Source of the DNA: Morinoia aosen
Taxonomy: Eukaryota; Arthropoda; Malacostraca; Amphipoda; Talitridae
Length of the DNA: 64,000 nucleotides
Reading direction: 5' to 3'
Assembly (NCBI GenBank): GCA_030386875.1
Contig: CM059571.1
Location: 26,220,355-26,284,354 of the forward strand
In this document: positions 56,938 to 64,000 of the stretch, piece by piece
Layout of the letters: the number at the start of each line of letters is the position of its first letter
Position numbering within the stretch: the stretch's first letter is position 1
Notes under the pieces: model-generated
Database searches by the model: none
What the model was told of the DNA's origin: nothing
What the model saw: only the letters and a program-made list of their open reading frames with translations
Position numbers and translations under genes: made by a program

Positions 56938-58400
56938 TACACCTTTTTCACTTCAAATTTATCCAACACAAGTTCAACTTCATCCAAGTCAAGTTCAATT
57001 TCATCCAAGTCAAGTTCAATTTCATCCAATTCAAGTTCAATTTCATCCAATTCAAGTTCAATTTCCTCCAAGTCAAGTTCAATTTCATCCAAGTCAAGTT
57101 AAATTTAATCCACGTCAAGTTCAACTTGATCAAAGTCCAGTTCAAATTAATTCAAGTAAAATTCATATCGAGATAACCCTAAATTGGGTGATTATTGACA
57201 TAATCACTCGTCAATTTGAGCGTTTTTGTGTTAAATCTGTATCTATTGGGTGTAATGAGCAAGATAATCGTTTCCGCCGGTGTTGCAATGTAAGCATAAG
57301 CTGTCGTAAAATGTGCTAAGCATCCAGCATCAGGAGGCTGAGTGTGATTCAGATCTTTGAGCGGCGTAAAAGATACAAGTCAATTTCAAAAACTTTGTAT
57401 TATACTACTCATTAAAGTTTTTTTTTAAATTATACATTAATGGTAGTATGCATCCATTCAAATATTTATGTTCAAAAGGTTACACTCAATATGTTACACA
57501 TAGTAGTATCAAGGTTTTATTCATAAGATTACTATTGGACCACACATGAATTTAATCTTTGAAAGCATTATACAAATGCGATTCAGTGAGTACTTATGGA
57601 CGATTCGGTTTGATTACAATTTATATAAGTTCATTACTAAGATACATTCATGCTAAGATAAATTCATTACTAAGATAAAATAAGAATGTTGCCATCCCTT
57701 CAAAATAATCGGTCAAGGCAAATATATCATCTATGTCGATGAAACAAATTGGAACTTGTTTTTTCGAAAATCATTTGAACAAGCGAAAATAGGACTTCGT
57801 TACGATATTTCTTTTGTAGATTAAATCTAAATATCGTCCAATGGGAATCTTGTGTAGTTGCATGCATATACAGCTTCATATATGTGATAACGTAGAATTT
57901 CACGCATGCAAATCTCTATTTGAGTGTGAATAAATCCTCGATACTACTATGTGTAACATAAACTTACCTTTTGAACATAAATATTTGAATGGATGCATAT
58001 TACCATTAATGTAGAATTTTAAACAACTTTATTGAGTAGTATAATGCGAAGTTTTTGTAATTAACGTTTTAATTATTTTTAATTTATAATTTTATAATTA
58101 ACCTTTTACTCCTCTCGAAGATCTGAATCACACTCTTCATCCTGATGCTTGATGTTTCGCACATTTTACGACAGCTTGTGTTTAATTAAATTGCAACACC
58201 GGCGGAAATTTTACATATTCCTTCTAGAAAGGAAAAACGATTGTCTCGCTAATCACATCCATAGTTACATATTTAACACAAAAAACGGTCAAATTAATGG
58301 GATTATATCATTAATCACTGAAATTTGGGTTGGATTATTTGAATTTGACTTGGATTAAATTAAACTTGACTTGGTTTAATTTGAAGTGAAAAAGTGTGGT
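56938..58400. mobile_element. Foldback-like element, two arms
   Basis: The outer edges CACCTTTTTCACTTCAAATT (left) and its inverse AATTTGAAGTGAAAAAGTGTG (right, near 58378-58398) bound two long inverted arms. The inner arms share CATCCATTCAAATATTTATGTTC and GAATGGATGCAT-type segments. The left arm is shorter because the part matching 57660-57900 is absent. Subterminal 21-bp repeats are expanded on the left only. The structure resembles Foldback/Galileo-type elements, but no transposase is present and the target duplication is not resolved. Confidence 0.75.
56965..57155. repeat. 21-bp tandem repeat, about 9 copies
   Basis: Unit CAAGTTCAATTTCATCCAAGT, with variants ending AATT or ACGT. It translates as repeated VQFHPSQ, which is incidental. 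The same unit, fewer copies, lies at 44940-45050 and near 58330-58380 inverted. Confidence 0.93.
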
Positions 58401-59385
58401 TTGTTTTAAAAATGGGGAAAATAATCGCATCAAATTGAACAATCATATTTTTTTTTAGAAAGGGAAAGAAATAATGTATAAATAGTTGACAATCGAATAA
58501 CTGAGTCGAACTCATTAGCTGTACAACTGTGATTAAATACTTGTTAGAAAATGTAGGTATTGACTGCCCAGCTCTTAATGCAAGGTACACCTAGCATTAT
58601 AATCCGTCTAACGAAGATAGTGATATTCACAGAATTCATTTCCAGAACAAACTTACCTATTTAGTGAAAGTCTTAATTATTCAAACAGTCCCCTTGTATC
58701 CTTCATGAACAAAGAATTAAAGTTTCATTTTCAAGCAGAATTCCCTTCCTAGTTCCAGGTTGCGACCTACTCTCTTCACACAGCTATGAATCTTTTACGG
58801 CTTACTCAAAATCACTGCGTCGATGTTTCCTTCAGTGTTGATCAGCTGATCTCTTAGCAGGTCAAACAACTCACAGCATAAGTTCTAGGAGGCATTAAAT
58901 AGGCAATAGGATACTGCTGGGTTAACTCAGCTATTGATAGGCCCTTGAGACTTCTTTCTTTCGCGCCCACCTTAATTTTTACAGTTGTCATATCCTCTTC
59001 GTTGACTTTTTTGCCTTTTCTTTTTCGATTGCTATCCTAACCTGCTGTTTCAATGCGCAGGGTACCCTTGGTGGGAACACTCTTTGTGCATAAGTTCAGT
59101 GTTTTTCAACAGCCGATACTAAATGTTTGTCTCTTCTCTCCGCTTTCTTTGGATCGCGTATGTTGTGGGTATAGAGAATCTTATTGTTTAGCGTAAGAAT
59201 AAATTATTAATGAAAATTAACGGCTGAACTTCAGCAAGACCGTGAATCTGACCCTTCAGGTTAATCACATAGTTATGAAGTTGTGTCTACATATGCCAAA
59301 TAGATGCTCATCAGAGCAACAGTTTTACTAACATCACAGAAAAATGTAGTAAATTTGTTGATAAAAATTCAGGTCATATATTCTT
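58401..59385. other. No feature seen
   Basis: AT-rich with a mild GC rise near 58880-59060. No protein-like frame or RNA motif. Confidence 0.4.
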
Positions 59386-59387
59386 AC

Positions 59388-59524
59388 TTGAGCAGAACAG
59401 TCTCGCATGATCCGGTGCCCGTGACTCGACCAGGAAAGCGACAACCTCGTACAGTCCTCATCTCCACAAAAAAGATCTCGGTATTGCTACCAGTGGCCGT
59501 CAACACATCCCGAGTGATGGCCAT
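59388..59524 (-). CDS. Candidate first coding exon, strand uncertain
   Basis: On the minus strand MAITRDVLTATGSNTEIFF then VEMRTVRGCRFPGRVTGTGS is followed by CTGCTCAA and the consensus donor GTAAGAATA. Codons show a strong G-first bias. On the plus strand the same block follows an acceptor-like TTACTTGAGCAG and is open to a TGA at 59526-59528. The minus reading looks better. No family recognised and no partner exon found. Confidence 0.28.
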
Positions 59525-59599
59525 TTGACATAGCTTGATGTTGCGTAGTGGAATTGTAGTTTGGTGGGATAATTTTTTTTATTGAGTTCCAAAGGAACA

Positions 59600-61110
59600 C
59601 GGTTGCTTTATAGTGAATGAGAATTTCATTTGTGCGATACTAAGTAATGGGAAATTGTTTCACCGTTTCAGAACAGAGAGAATGTTTCCTACTGTAGTAT
59701 GAGACCTTCTTTTTTCATGAACTTGAAGTAAATGTGATACTAAAATGATAAATGTAGCTTTTCGTTTGTTCCAACATTCTCTGATTTATGTATAAATATC
59801 CGTACTATTGTACAAAAAATTAATGGTCACTAGCAGGGTTGCCAGATGAATCAGTCACCTCATGGCCACATTTTAAGAAAAATTATGGTCAAAATGACCA
59901 CTACAAAATATATAAATATTTTTTCATTTAAAAATCACAAAAACAATAAACTTTCTACACACTTTGACAATATTACGACGAGAGCAATTTCTGGAGGTGT
60001 TGCAGCACTTCTGTTCCTTGAATCATGCGATGTTTTTATAAACAGCCAAGTGAGTTTCTCATGGCCACGGTGTTCAAAAAATGGCCAATTTTTGTGTAAA
60101 TTGGCCATGAAATGGCCAACCTGTCAACCCTGGACTCACCAGAATTATCTCATTTTATAGCGTCCATTTCTTTGAACTGCAATTAGTAATTTGTAATGTT
60201 CTATTTTGTCGTGTATAAAAATACTATTATTAAACTGTTTCGCCAGAGTTATTGATAAGAATTTTTATGCGTGATGATAATGGTGGAATTCTTTTGGCTG
60301 TTATAACTTAGAGAATATTTTCTCTACTGCAGTGAAAGACTTTGTCTAACTTTGAAAGAACTCCTGTTTTTATGGAAACCAAATGTAAAAAATAAAATGT
60401 TTACCGTTTGTTCGAAAGTTCCTGGATTTATTTGGGAACGTTCAAACAATCGTCTTATTATTTTATTCTTCTCTTTCATTTCGTTACTTGAGTAAAAGTG
60501 GATAACTTGACCGGTATAAATAATTATCAGATTTATTCTCTAATGAAAATAAAATCATTCTGTATGGAGAGAATCATGATTTCATTTGTGCGAGATAAGT
60601 GTTTGGAAATTTACTTTCTTTTTCACAATGAAATTTTTTCACCATTGCGTAAAACATGCGTAATTTTACAAAAACCTAAATTAATTATGAAACTAATAGC
60701 AGAACTGAATTATTTTTTTCCGTTTGAATATTTCTAGATTCACTTGGAAATGAGTATACAGATGTAGATTTTCTATTTCATTTACAGTTTTATAATATAA
60801 CAATACTATTCATTAACTTGTTCTGTGATTGATAGAAGAATATTTTTTTCTTTCGTGTTTAAAATGTGATATAACATTTCTAAAGGTATTACGGGAAAGT
60901 AGAATGTCATTTGCATGATTTTTTGTTTTGGGAATTTTTTGTTTCAAAATGGAGAATCTTGTACTGTGTAGCGTGAGACTTTTACTTTTCATGTTGAATA
61001 TGAAATTGAAAGTGAAAAATAGTATGTTATTAATTGTTAAAACATTTCTTGATTACGTATACGGAAAAGTGCTCAAAGATGTTGAAGAGTTTTCATCACT
61101 TCCAATTTGA
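59600..61110. repeat. Old diverged tandem repeats
   Basis: At least three units share a degenerate series: ATTTCATTTGTGCGA, then GAATnTTnnCTACTG(T/C)AGTG(A)GA, then TTTTCATGAA..TTGAAA. They lie near 59620-59760, 60290-60440 and 60900-61050, with a partial at 60570-60680. Unit length is about 350-620 bp allowing for the insertion at 59834-60132. The divergence is high, so the duplications are old. Confidence 0.55.
59834..60132. mobile_element. hAT-like MITE, 299 bp
   Basis: The ends are CAGGGTTGCCAG and the inverted CAGGGTTGACAG. Subterminal TGGCCA motifs recur near the right end. The 8-bp flanks (GTCACTAG, GACTCACC) do not match convincingly, so the target duplication has decayed or the edges are off by a few bases. 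Its termini share CAGGGTTG with the large elements at 33189 and 36355. Confidence 0.65.
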
Positions 61111-61890
61111 AGTAGATATACAGTTAGTGCTGAATTTGTTTTTACCTTTTTTACTCCTTAGAATACAATTATTGATTTTCTGAGAATTAAATACACAGGA
61201 AATATGTATTTCAGTGTTGAATAATATGGGCGAACTGAACTGATGCTGTTTTTATTTGAATGAATGAATGTAGGATGTGGTCATGTTGAAGCCTATTTTT
61301 AGTGCGCGAAAGTTTTTAGTTATTTGGAATACAATTCAATATAAAATCAAGGCTTTCTTCATTCAATGAATGTATAGGTATTGTAACCGTCACAATGATT
61401 CCAACTCATATATCGTGTTAATGTACATTTAACAGGAAGAAATTGAAGATGTTCTCAATTTATTTGCTGATTTCAATTCATCTGTTGAACTCAGAATAAA
61501 TTCTTGAACTCTAAACTTCGGTATACAATGTTTTAATGCTGTCTGTAAAATTGCTGAATACACTGACTTTATTAAGGACTGATTTTGTTCTGTGGAAATA
61601 TTGTGATAATTTCAATTTTGATAATCAAGAGTTGGTACACCATAAGCCTCGAATAGTTTGTTCAATAATTCTGTATAACCATTTTTCCTGATCCACAGGC
61701 AAGTCAGAGAGGTATGGTAAGAGTAAGTTAAATCTATGTTTTATGTTCCGTAGATTTCCCCTAGGTGTGTCATGACGGCTCTAAACAAACAAAACAAACA
61801 TCGGCATCTACGGATGCTTTATTTCAATCAAGCCTGATTCATATCATCTTGTGCATTGGTTTTTCAAATGCATTATATGTAACACTATAC
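61111..61890. other. No feature seen
   Basis: AT-rich sequence. GTGTGTCATGACGG at 61767 belongs to the same small palindromic motif group as 62090-62170. Confidence 0.35.
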
Positions 61891-61894
61891 ATAG

Positions 61895-62072
61895 GACACC
61901 ATGACGGTTTCCCCCGCAAAGCCGGTGCCCATTTCCAACACCTGGGTTGAGTGGGGTATTGTGCGTGAGTTTTCCCTTATACCCAACGGGGAAATCGCGG
62001 CGCAGCGCCGGGATTCGAACCCTCCACACCTTCATGGAAGGGCAATGCCTTAACCACTGTACCACGGCGGCT
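61895..62072 (-). mobile_element. tRNA-derived SINE
   Basis: On the minus strand the head (62072 to about 61999) has a pol III A box TGGTACAGTGG (62064-62054) and B box GGTTCGAATCC (62021-62011), 32 bp apart, with an acceptor-like GCCGCCG/CGGCGCT pairing. A GC-rich tRNA-unrelated body follows (TTGGGTATAAGGGAAAACTC, ACCGGCTTTGCGGGGGAAAC). No A-tail or target duplication was fixed at the left edge. Transcription would be by RNA polymerase III from the internal boxes. Confidence 0.85.
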
Positions 62073-62089
62073 AAACGTGTCATGTGAAA

Positions 62090-62215
62090 CACTAAAGTGT
62101 GTCATGTCGCCTCCATGACACACAATTGTGTGCCGATTTTGCGACAAACGTATGACACACTTAAAAGTGTCAAAATCACCTTATATTTTTCTCAGTGTAT
62201 ACATGTAATTTCTTT
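62090..62215. repeat. Palindromic TGACACAC repeat next to the SINE
   Basis: GTGTGTCATG and CATGACACAC alternate, ending TTTTTCTCAGTGTA, which mirrors the edge of the repeat at 52387-52435. The SINE may have inserted into it, since GTGTGTCATGACGG also occurs on the other side at 61767. Confidence 0.5.
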
Positions 62216-64000
62216 CCTATTTATTTTAAAAGTGACGAGACCAGCACAGGCTGCTCGACAGACAGGAAATGAACTGGCCCTGACCAAGACTATGTCTTAC
62301 CATCGCACTGCAGTCATGCGTTGCTGACGTCCAGAGGCGAGATGAGCAGAGTAGTGGAGGATAAGGAGTTATCCGGCCATGGTAGGTCGCAGTTCCATCA
62401 ACGAGGTGTTACCATCGCTATCGTGCACCTTCCAGGTAGGCAATAGCACACGGATGATCGAAGAAAAGCGAAGTCCGACCAGTTGCCATTCACTGTTTAC
62501 ACTTAGTCACACTGCAAGTAAAACTCGGCAAAGAACCATAGATGATAAGTATTAATGCAGAGCGCCTGACCGCTGAGAGCTCTGCTACCGGTCAGAGTCT
62601 GAACTCTGAAGTGTAACGCCGAGGGCGCTCTGATGTGAGCAGCCGCGGTCATTTCAGTCTTTTTATTCTGAGGGTGATTTAAGAAGCATAGAAATGGTCA
62701 GCACCAGAAATTTTAGATTGATGTTTGAACTTGAAAAATTTAAGGAAGTCACATATTATTTTTTTAGATTTAAGCAACGCAAATTACATTAGCCTCAAAA
62801 TTATCTTTAGTGAACTTTTTTCACACGTTTAGAAATTGTAAGAAGTATTGGCCAATACACGAGCTGCTCACTCAACTGATAGAAGCTGATTCTTTTCGAC
62901 ATTTTTCTCAGGTCATTAGAGGCCAGCAAAGTAATGTCTCTTCGCGTTCTCAAATGAAAACAATTCACAGAGGTTTAGTTCTCATTGATAGTTTGTAGGC
63001 TTATAGTGCTATAGACCACACTTTTATACACTGACCATAGGTCTGTGGGATAGGTCACCGAAATTTCTGTGGGATTATTTTTTCGCTTGTAAATGCATCA
63101 TTTTCCCCAGTGAATATTTAGACGCTAAGTGGTATATCGCAAGCCCAGTGCATGCCTGCAACGTGTCTAGATATTCCCTTTCTCTTGATTCGTAGATTGT
63201 TCAAATAGTGCTAGACGTCGTCCAGTTTCAATAACAGTTTTATATACATTCGAAAGCAGTGCTACTGGAAGTTGACGGTACCTAAATGTTTATCGTGGTT
63301 CACAGTGCAGAGCAATTGAATTGAAATGTTAACCTGACTACTAGATTTGTTTCACTGCTTGGGAATGAAAGGATTTCATTTATGACTGCATAAGCCTTCT
63401 CCATATAACAGACTTCCAACTCAGATTTCTGATCATTGAATGCAAAGCATATGAAATGCTAACGAAATTTCCTAATTTTGGCTTACTAGATGCAAAGTTC
63501 AAACTAAGAATAATGAAACTGAGAGGTAAATAATCTCTCATGTTTTCTACATTTGGGTAGTTGAGTAGGCGCTGACGTATGGTAGGAAGAGCCATCGTTC
63601 ATTTTATTTCCTCTAAAAGGCCGACTCGGAGAACACGATGGAGACCATAAGTTCTCCAGACTGCATGCGCGTCCCAGTTAAACTTGTCAGTCACGAGGTT
63701 GCCTTCTGATGAGTTTTGATTTTGACTTAGTCATCAGGTGTATAGTTGGACTTATTCATCAAACCAAAACACGGTGTTTTTCAATAAAACATTTTTGAGA
63801 GAAAACAGAATATAAAAATAAGATCAGAAGCACTACGAGTAGTCAGGAAACGCTACCAGGGCTGCATGGCCAAGTCCTGCTGAACAGAGTTTTGAAAAGG
63901 AATCCTGTTTCTCAAGGTGTGAATACGGAAATTGAACATTGATAATTTATTGAATATGGATTGAACGTACACGTTCTTCCGGTAATTATTTCATTATAGT
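62216..64000. other. No feature seen
   Basis: A GC-richer patch at 62240-62660 has a TTCCAGGTAGG splice-like string but no sustained protein-like frame. The rest is ordinary AT-rich sequence to the window edge. Confidence 0.4.

Noticed and set aside
56912-57319. 135-codon frame with VQFHPSQ heptads
   Set aside because: It is translated from the 21-bp tandem repeat of the foldback-like element; the opposite strand is equally open.
59826-60140. 8-bp target duplication for the hAT-like MITE
   Set aside because: GTCACTAG and GACTCACC match at only a few positions; a shifted TCACTAG/TCACCAG match would require extra bases at the right terminus.

Overview
The window looks like nuclear intergenic DNA from a large, AT-rich arthropod genome. 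The evidence is Penelope-like retroelements, mariner and DUF4817-type Tc1/mariner relatives, hAT-like elements, a tRNA-derived SINE, a LINE 3' end, a MADF-domain remnant, many microsatellites and no compact gene structure. I cannot name the species. There are no prokaryotic operons, rRNA genes or CRISPR arrays, and I recognise no complete host gene. Most open frames are chance or repeat-derived.

Layout: 0-14.9 kb is mostly unique AT-rich sequence with one long-TIR element (2548-3322), a few GC-richer islands and two weak coding candidates. An 18-bp minisatellite lies at 14948-15383. A Penelope-like element (16533-18294) carries an inverted second copy of its own 3' end. An exon-like open frame (18460-18675) and a GC-rich, promoter- or LTR-like island (19498-20230) follow. 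Two long hairpins lie at 21.4 and 22.1-22.5 kb. A second, antisense Penelope fragment is near 25 kb, and a 71-79 bp duplicated block sits at 26.2 and 28.3 kb.

The most structured part is 31.8-45.7 kb. A deleted mariner is followed by a nested set of insertions. An element opening with CAGGGTTC plus a GGAGTC hexamer array (copy A, from 33189) is interrupted at 36354 by a complete second member of the same family (copy B, 36355-42228), flanked by a perfect 8-bp duplication CTTGTCAG. Both copies hold further TA-flanked insertions, and each copy helps show the other's empty sites. Copy A resumes after 42228, is interrupted by unrelated sequence with a 5'-truncated LINE that has an 11-bp target duplication, resumes again at 44135 and is lost by about 44455. 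I find no recognisable transposase in this family, so it is the best candidate for something undescribed.

From 44.9 kb on there are a foldback-like family with subterminal 21-bp repeats (solo arm 44917-45690; two-armed copy 56938-58400), a GC-rich regulatory-looking island at 46.9 kb, a MADF-domain pseudogene (49.2-49.8 kb), a nearly full-length but decayed DUF4817-type transposase (51177-52249), candidate exons at 55.96, 56.7 and 59.4 kb, old diverged tandem repeats carrying a hAT-like MITE (59.6-61.1 kb), and a tRNA-derived SINE at 62 kb. The elements do not form a pathway. What they record is the order of insertion events.
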